DNA from: Saprospiraceae bacterium
GTDB lineage: Bacteria; Bacteroidota; Bacteroidia; Chitinophagales; Saprospiraceae
Direction: 5' to 3'
DNA length: 9,419 nucleotides
Assembly (NCBI GenBank): GCA_020630355.1
Contig: JAHDBO010000060.1
Coordinates: 1-9,419, forward strand
This document shows, piece by piece, positions 1 to 8,165 of this stretch (position 1 is its first letter; each line of letters starts with the position of its first letter). A model generated the notes under the pieces. The model saw only the letters and a list, made by a program, of their open reading frames with translations, was not told where the DNA came from and searched no databases. A program made the translations under genes and the position numbers.

Positions 1-176
1 ATGATTTTTTCCATAAAAACGAAATGTCGTACGATAAACAAATGTATTAAAGTATTGACTTACAGTATCAAATTATACTCATTTTTTGATGTAAGGCTCT
101 AGGAAAGGCTAACTTTCTCGTTATGTATACGTAATAAATGAAGGGGTTTAATATAATGGATCCAAATCATAGGTCT

Positions 177-197
177 TTGTACCAACAATTGGTACAA
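177..197. repeat. Perfect 9-bp inverted repeat, possible operator
   Basis: TTGTACCAA (177-185), three bases CAA, then TTGGTACAA (189-197) form a perfect inverted repeat. Its centre lies about 64 bases upstream of the start point predicted for the promoter at 213-244, a position typical of an activator site. It could also fold as a hairpin, but the nearest T run (211-215) is 13 bases past the stem, which is poor for a terminator. Operator function is inference. Confidence 0.4.
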
Positions 198-212
198 TAT
201 TAGCACATATTT

Positions 213-244
213 TTTGAGACAATGTATACGAGTTAGTAAATTTG
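213..244 (+). promoter_or_regulatory. Candidate Bacteroidota-type promoter for the C25 peptidase gene
   Basis: TTTG at 213-216, a 20-base spacer and TAAATTTG at 237-244 match every fixed position of the Bacteroidota consensus TTTG-N19..21-TAnnTTTG. Transcription would begin near 250 and read into the gene at 476 with a long leader. No better match lies closer to the start codon. The match is seen directly; its use as a promoter is inferred, and such short AT-rich motifs can arise by chance. Confidence 0.45.
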
Positions 245-475
245 GGTTTTAGTTGTGTTCGGTTTTGGATAAAATGTTTTCAAAATCCCTAGTCCTAGCC
301 TGATAGCTAATGAAAAATGCTTAAAATAATTAACGTTTTATTAACTTTTTTCTAAACCTTATTCATTGGACAATAGTATAGGTCTTCTGTTAGTTTTAAT
401 GGGGACTTTCAAAACTATACTGAGCTCTAATATAGTTAGCGAATTGTTCTTAATTCTATAAGAAAATCAACTACA

Positions 476-3400
476 ATGAATTCGATTTTAAAAACCATTT
501 TTTTGTTCTTGTTATTCATACCGTATGTAGTTAGTGCTCAAATGCAGATTGACGGTACTACGAAATATGGGAATGAATGGATTGATTATGATAAAACATA
601 TTTTAAATTTCAGACAGGTGAAGAAGGGATTTACAGAATCACTCATGCAGAATTAAGTGCTGCAGGTGTTTTTTCCACAGGAAGCATCCCTCAAGGAAGT
701 CATTTTCAATTGTATAGGATGGGGCGTGAAATTCCTGTCTATGTCTCTACGAACGGAACGTTTGGGGGCAACGATTTCATCGAATTTTTTGCCACACCCA
801 ATGATTCTGAACTGGATGTTCATCTTTATGATGACCCCTCGGACGTGCCAAATCCCAAAAAAAGCCTCTTTTCTGACAATGCTTCTTATTTTTTGACCTG
901 GGAAGCCAATGCGGCCAATCTTAGGATTCAGGGAATTGCCAACGATTTGAGCAACCCGCCTTCTGCGGAACCTTATTGCATAGTGACGGAATCCAAAAGT
1001 TTTTCAAATACGCTCTTTAGGGGCGTTAATTATGGTAGTAGCGACAATTGGAAATGTGAGTATGATATGGGAGAGGGCTTTGTGAATAGTACTTTTGGCA
1101 ATAATCAGAGTTTTACTTTTGATACACCGCAAGCTGTCAATGTAGGGGTTAGTGCTTCGTTGAGTTCTAGGATCGTTTCTAAAAATGGGGCACACAATAT
1201 TGAAATAGATATCAATGGCAATAATGTTCTTAATGATAATTACCAATCTTGGGCAGTAAGGTCATTGCAGACCGATATACCTGCGTCTGCTTTATCTTCA
1301 AGTACCAATATCACCATAAAAGGGACTAGCAATGAAGATGACAAATTTCATGTAGGTTATATCGACTTGACTTATACACACTCCTTTGATTTTGATAATG
1401 CAGGCTATTTTAGGTTTAAAGTGCCAGCAAGAAATACAGGTAACTATCTGGATATAAGCAATTTCAACTCTGGTAGTCAAGCTCCTGTTTTATATGATTT
1501 AACGAATAATCTAAGATTGGAAACCAACTTGTCTGGAGCTTCTGTGAGAGCGTTTTTGCCAAGTTCTACTTCAGAAAGGGAGCTGGTATTGATTATTAAA
1601 GATTCTCAAAAGTCAACTGTTGGTTTGCAAAAAAGAGAATTGATAGATTATAACGTTACTGGAAGCAATAATTTGACGGATTATATCATTCTTACACACC
1701 AATCATTTATGGATGATGGTAATGGGAATAATTATATTCAAGACTACGCTGATTATCGCTCCACTCCACAGGGTGGAAATTATAATGTAAAAGTAGTTGA
1801 GGTCACTCAATTATATGACCAATTTGGTTATGGAATAAATCGGCACGAAGTATCTATAAGAAATTTCTTGAGACTAGCACACGAAAATATGGGGGCTAAA
1901 ATGCTCAATATTATCGGTAAGGGCGTTGATTATCGTATAATGAGATTGACACCAAATGGAAATATGGCTCAGTTCGATTTTGTCCCTTCTTTTGGTAATC
2001 CAAACTCCGACCATCTATTTGTCACTAATCAAGGAACGATCAAACCAAATATGGCGGTGGGGCGTGTTGCCGCTAAAAATCCCGAACAAGTAAGGATTTA
2101 TTTGGATAAGATAAAGGAACATGAAGAAGCGCTCTTGACAACACCGCAGACAATTGAAGAGAAAGCTTGGATGAAAAAAATACTTCATTTCGGTGGAGGG
2201 GATGCTCAAATTCAAAATTTAATTCAAGGAGAACTGAATGACTTAGCTAGCGATATAGAATCCTACAAGTTTGGAGCAAATGTAAGGTCCTTTTTTAAGA
2301 AATCTACGGATGTTATAACCAATGCAGCCGATGATGACGTAATAGACCTAATCAATGAAGGAGCTTCGGTGCTAACTTTCTTTGGACACTCTGCTCCAAG
2401 TACTTTGGATTTTGATTTAGGAAACCCTGAAAATTATTCTAATAAAGGCAAATATCCTTTGTTTTATGCCATTGGGTGTAATACGAATAGAATGTTTGAA
2501 ACAGAGAACAGCCTTAGTGAGGATTTTGTATTTATTGAAGATAAAGGTTGTATAGGCTTTTTTGGAGCGACTTGGATTACGGCTTTGAGTTCTCTGAGTC
2601 AGTATGCTAAATATTTTTACGAAAATATAGGGGAAGATAACTACGGACAAACAGTAGGGGAAGCCATAAAAGCGACAATAGAAGATTACAGTTTTAGTAA
2701 TTCGTATACCGCATCCTTATTGAGAAATGCCTTAATTCTACAAGGAGATCCTGCAATTAGACTGTATCCACATACAGCACCTGATTATCTGACGAATGTC
2801 CAAAAATCAACCGTCGAGCCCAATATCATCAACGCACAAGAGGAAGAGTATGTACTTAATTTGAATTTAGCAAATATTGGTTTCGCTAATGTAGATTCCT
2901 TTAATGTGAAAATCCAACAAGAAAAACCTAATGGGGCTATTGTGGATTTGATGGAAAAAAGAGTGCTTGCACCTTCTTTTGATAGTGAATTTGCCCTAAC
3001 ACTTCCATTGGATTCGGATGATGCTTTAGGGAGGAATAATCTAGTGATAACGGTGGATGCGGATAATGAAGCAGAAGAACAACCTGCAACGGCAGAAATG
3101 AATAACATCAGTAAGGTGCCATTTTATGTAGTTGCTAATGATATTTTTCCAGTAAGCCCCAGTGAGTTTTCCATTGTGTCTGATAATTCGGTTACACTCA
3201 AAGCTTCTACCGCCAATGCTTTCTCGGAAACCATTAAATACTATTTTGAAATAGATACTTCGGAATTGTTTACGAACCCTCTAGCAGAAACTCAAATCAC
3301 ACAAGAAGGAGGCGTTGTGGAATGGGAGCCTCCGATTACAATGACGAACAACACTGTGTACTATTGGAGAGTGAGTGTAGATAGTACGATTATTAGCGGC

Positions 3401-5485
3401 TCTGGATTCAACTGGCATAGTAGCTCCTTTACCTATGTCGACGGTAGCCCAAGCGGCTGGAATCAAGGACATTACTTCCAAAAACTAAAGGATGAAAGAA
3501 ACGGTATTTATACAAATGCCACGACAAGGGAAGAGGAATTTGGAAGTATAACAATACCATTTAGATCTTTAAATGGGGCGATAGGGTTTTATAATTTTGA
3601 GCAAATTATCTTGTATAGAGATGGTTTTACACAGTTTGCATATTTTCCCTGTCCGGGGGCTGTAAACGGTAACAGGCGCTTATGGGCATTTTCGTATCGC
3701 TCGGATAATCTCGAAATTAGGCAAACCAGTCCAGGTCAACCTTCTTTTCATTGTTTTGGTGGACCTGAGTATATTGCAATGAAGAAAGCCGATGACCCCC
3801 AAGAGAGAAAGGAGTTCATGGATTTTTTAAATAACGATGTGCCAGATAATGATTATGTTATCATCTGGACGCTGCAAAGTTCTAATAACGATTATCACGC
3901 TGATGAATGGGCATCAGATTCAATCACCTATGGGCGCAATCTATTCCAAGTTCTAGAGGAGGCAGGTGCTAAGAAGGTTCGTAATTTAGTTGAAAAACAG
4001 ACGCCTTATATTTTAATGTACCAAAAAGGAAATCCTGATTTTCCAGTTGCAGAAGTGCATGCAGAGTCTCTCGATGAATTAGTTGAAATTACACATGATT
4101 TTATAGGGTTAGACAGCAAAGGATCAATGTCTTCCACCCTCATCGGGCCTTCCAAAAACTGGCGTTCGTTAGAGTGGCAATTATCTGACTATGATGCAAA
4201 TACGGAAGATGCCAGCATAGATATCTACGGTATAAACACCCTAGGGGATGAAGTCCTACTGCATCAAGGAGTCCATGCTTTCGACACGACTCTACAGCAT
4301 ATTTCAGCAGCGAATTATCCTTATCTAAAACTGAAATATAATGCAGTAGATTCTCTGAATAGAACACCGGCACAATTGGATTATTGGAGGGTTTTATTCG
4401 ACCCTGTTCCCGAAGCTGCTATTGCTCCGAATAAGTTGTTTGTTTTCCAAGCGGATACGCTACAACAAGGACAACCACTTCACCTAGAAGTAGCGGTCGA
4501 AAATATAGGAATCGCAGATATGGATAGTGTCTTGGTTAATTATACAATAACGGACGCTAGCAATAATGAACAGGTCGTTTCTAAACGAATGGCACCATTG
4601 TTAAAAGACCAAACACTAACAGCCACCTTGGATTTGCCCACGGAAGGCTTATTTGGTGACAATCAAATTTTGATTGATGTCAATCCAGATAATGACCAGC
4701 CTGAGCTCACGCATTTCAACAACGTAGGACTAAAAAGCTTCCATGTCGTCGGGGATAAGCGTAACCCATTACTGGATGTCACCTTTGATGGGGTACGTAT
4801 ACTAGATGGCGATATTGTCTCCGCCAAACCAATGATTGATATTTCACTAACAGATGAAAACCCATATCTAGCCTTGGATGATACTTCCCTTTTGAGGGTA
4901 TTCCTTGTCTATCCAGATACGAATGAAGAAGAGATTGAAATTCCTGTCGACAACGATGTCCTGACTTTTGTTCCTGCCGAGTCAGGAGGAACGGATGGAA
5001 ACCGTGCACGAATGGAATTTAGGCCAAACCTGGAGATAGACGGCACCTACAAACTTATCGTAAGAGGACGAGATAAGTCTGGAAACAAATCGGGAGATAC
5101 GGATTACAGGGTATTCTTTGAGGTTATCAATGAAACAATGGTTTCCAATGTGCTCAACTATCCTAACCCATTCTCTACCTCGACGCAGTTTGTCTTTACT
5201 TTGACAGGCGATGCCTTACCAGACTTTATGAAAATACAGATTATGACCGTAGGAGGAAGGGTGGTTCGAGAGGTGACAATGGATGAATTGGGCCCTATCC
5301 GAATTGGAAACAATAAATCAGAATTTAAGTGGGATGGCACCGACGAATACGGGGATAAATTGGCGAACGGTGTCTATCTATACCGAGTTGTCACTAAAAA
5401 AGAAGGGGAAGAGTACGAAATTTATGATACCAATACCAATCAATATTTTAAAAATGGATTTGGTAAAATGATGATTTTACGATAA
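476..5485 (+). CDS. porU2: Putative T9SS sortase of the PorU2 type, C25 (gingipain-family) cysteine peptidase
   Basis: This is a 1669-residue exported multidomain protein. Residues 1-21 are a signal peptide (hydrophobic core, cleavage likely after VSA), which fixes the start at 476. Residues about 400-765 are a C25 peptidase domain with the expected dyad: His638 in FFGHSA and Cys668 in AIGCNT. A CARDB-like Ig domain (about 774-880) and a fibronectin-III-like segment (about 890-985) follow. A Cys-containing module (about 1000-1185; Cys1059, Cys1093) weakly resembles ILEI/FAM3-type domains. A second CARDB-like domain spans about 1317-1420. A T9SS/FlgD-like C-terminal domain (about 1555-1669) opens with NYPNPF and contains DGTDEYGDKLANGVYLYRV. 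PorU proteins cleave T9SS C-terminal signals at the outer membrane and attach cargo to surface lipopolysaccharide. Classical PorU is about 1100-1200 residues, so this longer architecture fits the protein that databases call putative sortase PorU2. Sortase activity is inferred by family; it could instead be a secreted C25 protease. Expected location is the cell surface. Confidence 0.85.
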   Translation: MNSILKTIFLFLLFIPYVVSAQMQIDGTTKYGNEWIDYDKTYFKFQTGEEGIYRITHAELSAAGVFSTGSIPQGSHFQLYRMGREIPVYVSTNGTFGGNDFIEFFATPNDSELDVHLYDDPSDVPNPKKSLFSDNASYFLTWEANAANLRIQGIANDLSNPPSAEPYCIVTESKSFSNTLFRGVNYGSSDNWKCEYDMGEGFVNSTFGNNQSFTFDTPQAVNVGVSASLSSRIVSKNGAHNIEIDINGNNVLNDNYQSWAVRSLQTDIPASALSSSTNITIKGTSNEDDKFHVGYIDLTYTHSFDFDNAGYFRFKVPARNTGNYLDISNFNSGSQAPVLYDLTNNLRLETNLSGASVRAFLPSSTSERELVLIIKDSQKSTVGLQKRELIDYNVTGSNNLTDYIILTHQSFMDDGNGNNYIQDYADYRSTPQGGNYNVKVVEVTQLYDQFGYGINRHEVSIRNFLRLAHENMGAKMLNIIGKGVDYRIMRLTPNGNMAQFDFVPSFGNPNSDHLFVTNQGTIKPNMAVGRVAAKNPEQVRIYLDKIKEHEEALLTTPQTIEEKAWMKKILHFGGGDAQIQNLIQGELNDLASDIESYKFGANVRSFFKKSTDVITNAADDDVIDLINEGASVLTFFGHSAPSTLDFDLGNPENYSNKGKYPLFYAIGCNTNRMFETENSLSEDFVFIEDKGCIGFFGATWITALSSLSQYAKYFYENIGEDNYGQTVGEAIKATIEDYSFSNSYTASLLRNALILQGDPAIRLYPHTAPDYLTNVQKSTVEPNIINAQEEEYVLNLNLANIGFANVDSFNVKIQQEKPNGAIVDLMEKRVLAPSFDSEFALTLPLDSDDALGRNNLVITVDADNEAEEQPATAEMNNISKVPFYVVANDIFPVSPSEFSIVSDNSVTLKASTANAFSETIKYYFEIDTSELFTNPLAETQITQEGGVVEWEPPITMTNNTVYYWRVSVDSTIISGSGFNWHSSSFTYVDGSPSGWNQGHYFQKLKDERNGIYTNATTREEEFGSITIPFRSLNGAIGFYNFEQIILYRDGFTQFAYFPCPGAVNGNRRLWAFSYRSDNLEIRQTSPGQPSFHCFGGPEYIAMKKADDPQERKEFMDFLNNDVPDNDYVIIWTLQSSNNDYHADEWASDSITYGRNLFQVLEEAGAKKVRNLVEKQTPYILMYQKGNPDFPVAEVHAESLDELVEITHDFIGLDSKGSMSSTLIGPSKNWRSLEWQLSDYDANTEDASIDIYGINTLGDEVLLHQGVHAFDTTLQHISAANYPYLKLKYNAVDSLNRTPAQLDYWRVLFDPVPEAAIAPNKLFVFQADTLQQGQPLHLEVAVENIGIADMDSVLVNYTITDASNNEQVVSKRMAPLLKDQTLTATLDLPTEGLFGDNQILIDVNPDNDQPELTHFNNVGLKSFHVVGDKRNPLLDVTFDGVRILDGDIVSAKPMIDISLTDENPYLALDDTSLLRVFLVYPDTNEEEIEIPVDNDVLTFVPAESGGTDGNRARMEFRPNLEIDGTYKLIVRGRDKSGNKSGDTDYRVFFEVINETMVSNVLNYPNPFSTSTQFVFTLTGDALPDFMKIQIMTVGGRVVREVTMDELGPIRIGNNKSEFKWDGTDEYGDKLANGVYLYRVVTKKEGEEYEIYDTNTNQYFKNGFGKMMILR

Positions 5486-5501
5486 TCAAATTACAATAAA
5501 C

Positions 5502-5532
5502 TTTGTTATTAATAAAGGATTGCCTAATGTTG
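5502..5532 (+). promoter_or_regulatory. Candidate promoter of the S9 peptidase gene, overlapping the upstream terminator
   Basis: TTTG (5502-5505), exactly 19 bases, then TAATGTTG (5525-5532) match the Bacteroidota pattern TTTG-N19-TAnnTTTG at all but one fixed base. The -7 octamer coincides with the 8-base loop of the terminator hairpin of the preceding gene. Predicted transcription start is near 5539, leaving a leader of about 30 bases before the ATG at 5570. Only 19 bases separate the terminator from the start codon, so a promoter further downstream does not fit. Promoter use is inferred. Confidence 0.4.
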
Positions 5533-5550
5533 GGCAATCCTTCTTTTTTT
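5515..5550 (+). terminator. Rho-independent terminator after the C25 peptidase gene
   Basis: AAGGATTGCC (5515-5524) pairs perfectly with GGCAATCCTT (5533-5542) around an 8-base loop, and is followed by C and seven T (5544-5550). It lies 29 bases after the stop codon at 5483-5485 and should end the transcript of the large gene, so the two peptidase genes are probably not a simple operon. Confidence 0.9.
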
Positions 5551-5569
5551 GATAAAATGAAAGTATATA

Positions 5570-7486
5570 ATGTCAGATACGAATAATCAACTACCTGGAA
5601 ACACAGCACTTCCCAATACGACCGAAGAATTGATGCAAATCGCCCTTGCTGAAAAAGGGGATTACAAGTATACGGTTGAAGATTTCTTTAAAAAACCTTC
5701 GCGGACTAACTTCAAATTATCCCCCAATGGAGATTATATCTCTTTCATGGGACCTTATGAGCGCCGACAAAATATCTTCATCCAAAAAGTAGGAGCGGAA
5801 CAAACCACTCGGATTACTAGCGAAACCGATAGGGATATTGCTGGTTATACATGGGGGAGCGATAATCGGATATTGTATGTCAAAGATGATGGAGGCGATG
5901 AGAATTTTAAGCTCTATGCTGCCGATAGGAATGGTAGCAATCCAACAGAACTCACCCCATTTAAAGAAGTACGGATTGAATTTATCGACCGCTTACCCGA
6001 CGATGATGACCATGTAATCATTGGGATGAACAAGAACAATCCACAGCTCTTTGACCCTTATCGTATCAATATTCATTCAGGAGAACTGACCCAACTGGCC
6101 GAGAACAATCCGATGACACCCTATTCTGGTTGGCAAACAGATCACAATGGTAAATTGCGCTTGGCTTCAAAAGTTGTTGATGGGGTCAAGGTGACCTTGT
6201 TGTATCGCAACAATGAACAGGAAGACTGGAAAGAATCTATTACCACAGATTGGAAAGAAGGAGTTTCACCACTTTTCTATGATTTTGATAATGGAAATAT
6301 CGTCTATGCTACGTCTAACCTAGGAAGAGATAAATCGGCCATCGTCAAATTTGACTTGGAGTCTGGAAAAGAAACGGAACTGCTCTTTGAGCATCCCGAA
6401 GTTGATGTTGCAGGACTCTCTTATTCGCGAAAGCGCAAAAAACTGACAACCATCACTTTTACAACGGATAAACGCCATCAAAAATATCTGGACAAAACGA
6501 TGGAAACGCTTTATACTCGTTTGAAAAAAGAGTTAGGAGATAATGAAATCATCATCAACAGCGCCAATAAAAACGAGGATAAATTTATCATTAGGACTTA
6601 CAGTGACCGCTCTCTTGGTGCCTTTTATTTTTATGATAAAAACGAGGATACTTTGCATAAAATTGTAGAGGTCAGTCCTTGGTTGGATGAGGAGGATATG
6701 GCGAATATGCAACCCATCCACTATGAAAGCCGTGATGGATTGACTATTCCAGGGTATCTGACGCTTCCCAAAGATGGAGCAGCTCCTTTTCCTGCGATTG
6801 TGCTACCTCATGGTGGGCCATCCGCTAGGGATAATTGGGGTTATCGTCCTGACGTACAATTATTGGCAAGTAGGGGTTATGCTGTTTTACAGATGAATTT
6901 TAGAGGCTCTACTGGCTATGGTAAGAAATTCTGGTCTACGGGCTTCCGCAAATGGGGCGAAGAAATGCAGGACGATATTACCGATGGCGCAAATTGGTTA
7001 GTGGAGCAGGGCTATGCGACTGCTGATAAAGTAGGCATCTATGGTGGAAGCTATGGCGGATATGCGGTGTTGGCAGGCTTGGCATTTACCCCAAATGTGT
7101 ATGCTTGCGGAATTGATTACGTAGGCGTCTCTAATATTTTTACTATCCTAGAAAATATTCCACCTTATTGGGAGCCTTTTCGTCAGATGATGTACGAGAT
7201 GATCGGTGACCCGACAGATGAAAAAGATAGTTTAAGAATGGAACGAAATTCACCTGCTTTGCATGCTGAAAATATCAAAGCCCCTTTGTTGGTCGTTCAG
7301 GGAGCAAATGATCCTCGTGTCAAAATCTTGGAATCTGACCAAATGGTAGAAGCGCTTCGGGCAAGAAACGTGGACGTGCCCTACATGGTAAAGTACAATG
7401 AAGGGCACGGCTTTGGCAATGAAGAAAATCAGTTTGAATTTTATAAGGTCATGCTTGGTTTCTTAGCCAAACACTTGAAAGGTTAA
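5570..7486 (+). CDS. S9 family (prolyl oligopeptidase-like) serine peptidase
   Basis: A 638-residue alpha/beta-hydrolase peptidase that cleaves short peptides, of the acylaminoacyl-peptidase/S9C-like type. Residues about 40-370 form the N-terminal beta-propeller that restricts access to short substrates, with repeated blade-like segments such as KLSPNGDYISFM and YTWGSDNRILYV. Residues about 385-638 are the catalytic domain. PHGGP (413-417) forms the oxyanion region and NFRGSTGYG follows. The nucleophile is Ser494 in GGSYGG, with Asp581 in GANDPR and His613 in EGHGF, so all key residues are present. There is no signal peptide or membrane segment: the N-terminus is polar (MSDTNNQLPG), so a cytoplasmic location is likely, unlike many exported S9 enzymes of this phylum. 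The ATG at 5570 is chosen because an upstream ATG at 5557 is out of frame. No Shine-Dalgarno is seen. The exact substrate is unknown; general peptide turnover is the safest role. It converges with the small genes on the other strand, with 7 bases between stops. Confidence 0.92.
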   Translation: MSDTNNQLPGNTALPNTTEELMQIALAEKGDYKYTVEDFFKKPSRTNFKLSPNGDYISFMGPYERRQNIFIQKVGAEQTTRITSETDRDIAGYTWGSDNRILYVKDDGGDENFKLYAADRNGSNPTELTPFKEVRIEFIDRLPDDDDHVIIGMNKNNPQLFDPYRINIHSGELTQLAENNPMTPYSGWQTDHNGKLRLASKVVDGVKVTLLYRNNEQEDWKESITTDWKEGVSPLFYDFDNGNIVYATSNLGRDKSAIVKFDLESGKETELLFEHPEVDVAGLSYSRKRKKLTTITFTTDKRHQKYLDKTMETLYTRLKKELGDNEIIINSANKNEDKFIIRTYSDRSLGAFYFYDKNEDTLHKIVEVSPWLDEEDMANMQPIHYESRDGLTIPGYLTLPKDGAAPFPAIVLPHGGPSARDNWGYRPDVQLLASRGYAVLQMNFRGSTGYGKKFWSTGFRKWGEEMQDDITDGANWLVEQGYATADKVGIYGGSYGGYAVLAGLAFTPNVYACGIDYVGVSNIFTILENIPPYWEPFRQMMYEMIGDPTDEKDSLRMERNSPALHAENIKAPLLVVQGANDPRVKILESDQMVEALRARNVDVPYMVKYNEGHGFGNEENQFEFYKVMLGFLAKHLKG

Positions 7487-7493
7487 GTACTTA

Positions 7494-7673
7494 CTAAGGC
7501 CATAATTGCTCGTCAATTTCTCGTAAGTCTTCTGCATCTAACTGGAAGTCTAGCTTCATGTTTAGAACATCTCTCAATGCTTTAAGCGTAACAAAGTCTA
7601 GGATGCTTTGAGCGACATTCTGGAAAGGGTTTGATTTTTTTGCTGCGGTATTGATATTGATTGCTTGATTCAT
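7494..7673 (-). CDS. Small 59-residue protein of a tandem paralogous family, copy A (unrecognised)
   Basis: Reads MNQAININTAAKK to a C-terminal DEQLWP and has 59 residues. It is 44/59 identical to copy B and 33/59 to copy D with no gaps. The first 32 residues differ from copy B at one position only; the last 27 differ at 14. Residues about 16-38 could form an amphipathic helix, followed by an acidic stretch (LDAEDLREIDEQLW). There is no signal peptide, membrane segment, cysteine or double-glycine leader motif. It is the last gene of the array and the only one ending in Pro rather than Arg. The stop (TAG) lies 7 bases from the stop of the convergent S9 peptidase gene. I do not recognise the family; a cytoplasmic small protein or a peptide precursor are both possible. 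Confidence 0.85.
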   Translation of the reverse strand: MNQAININTAAKKSNPFQNVAQSILDFVTLKALRDVLNMKLDFQLDAEDLREIDEQLWP

Positions 7674-7675
7674 GA
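7579..7675 (-). repeat. 97-nt near-identical block, copy in small gene A
   Basis: This block matches 7876-7972 at 94 of 97 positions with no gaps. It runs from two bases upstream of the start codon through codon 31 and into codon 32, where similarity falls off sharply. Third codon positions are also conserved, which indicates recent duplication or gene conversion rather than protein-level selection alone. Confidence 0.9.
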
Positions 7676-7790
7676 TGAATGATTTTTTAGGGTTTAGAAG
7701 AATGAAATAGACATTATTCTATTTTCGATTTTGGTATAAAAGAATGGTACTTAATCTAAATACCAATTACTATTATCTAACTGACTGGGT

Positions 7791-7970
7791 TTACCTCCAA
7801 AGTTGCGCTTCGATGATTTTAGCATCTTCTTCGTCGAGCGAAATGTCCAATTTGAAGTCGAAAGCGTCCCTCCAAGCTTTAAGCGTAACAAAGTCTAGGA
7901 TGCTTTGAGCGACATTCTGGAAAGGGTTTGATTTTTTTGCTGCTGTGTTGATATTGATTACTTGATTCAT
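7791..7970 (-). CDS. Small 59-residue protein of a tandem paralogous family, copy B (unrecognised)
   Basis: Reads MNQVININTAAKK to a C-terminal IEAQLWR and has 59 residues. It is 37/59 identical to copy D. Positions conserved in all three long copies include MNQ, ININT, A11, N15, FQ, AQSI, DF, T29, A32, RD, D42, L45, ED, I54 and the terminal QLW. In the C-terminal half many differences from copies A and D are synonymous in this frame (for example AGG/AGA, GAC/GAT, CTC/TTA), which shows that the minus-strand reading frame is under selection. It has Trp33, as copy C has at the matching place, where copies A and D have Leu. There are 117 bases to copy A and 72 to copy C. Confidence 0.88.
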   Translation of the reverse strand: MNQVININTAAKKSNPFQNVAQSILDFVTLKAWRDAFDFKLDISLDEEDAKIIEAQLWR

Positions 7971-7972
7971 GA
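7876..7972 (-). repeat. 97-nt near-identical block, copy in small gene B
   Basis: Partner of 7579-7675, with three mismatches. Its start-proximal 35 bases (7938-7972) also match 8313-8347 in copy D at 34 of 35 positions, so the first ten codons or so are shared at DNA level by all three long genes. Confidence 0.9.
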
Positions 7973-8042
7973 CAAAGTGATTTTAAAGATTTGATGTTTA
8001 GGATGAGTTGGATACGTTCTTATTGTTTTATTGAAGTCTTTG

Positions 8043-8129
8043 CTAGTAAAGCTGGAATGCTTCCTTCCAATGTTTGAAAATGATGAAGTCAAAAACGTTT
8101 TGGGCAATGTTTTTAATAGTCTTGTTCAT
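8043..8129 (-). CDS. Shortened 28-residue member of the small-protein family, copy C
   Basis: Starts MNKTIKNIAQ and ends KEAFQLY before a TAG stop. It aligns with residues 19-40 of copy B (AQ-x-x-x-DF-x-x-x-K-x-W-x-x-AF) but lacks about 12 residues near the N-terminus and the whole acidic QLW-ending C-terminal third. The start-site leader is as well preserved as in the intact copies (GGTAAATGATTTT on the plus strand at 8130-8142). No homologous continuation appears in any frame after the stop. It is either a decayed copy or a functional short variant; the sequence cannot decide. Confidence 0.5.
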   Translation of the reverse strand: MNKTIKNIAQNVFDFIIFKHWKEAFQLY

Positions 8130-8165
8130 GGTAAATGATTTTGAGTTAAAAATGGGGAAGGCGAA

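Larger units (their letters stand above)
1..475. other. Non-coding region upstream of the C25 peptidase gene
   Basis: I find no supportable gene here. It is AT-rich with frequent stops in all frames. A frame open from base 1 closes at 100-102 after 33 codons and has no protein-like features. The region holds a candidate promoter (213-244), a perfect inverted repeat (177-197), and a 9-base direct repeat ATGTATACG at 123-131 and 222-230. If the promoter is real, the peptidase transcript has an untranslated leader of roughly 225 bases, within which I see no recognisable riboswitch or RNA gene. Confidence 0.7.

Noticed and set aside
1..102. A 33-codon plus-strand frame open at the left edge
   Set aside because: It is short and AT-rich with no recognisable motif, so it is not distinguishable from chance.
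157..204. A 15-codon frame (MDPNHRSLYQQLVQY) spanning the inverted repeat
   Set aside because: Too short to support, and its sequence is dominated by the palindrome; there is no initiation signal.
7731..7766. A 7-bp inverted repeat TTGGTAT/ATACCAA between copies A and B
   Set aside because: The 22-base loop and lack of a T tract make a terminator unlikely, and the arm length is near chance in AT-rich DNA.
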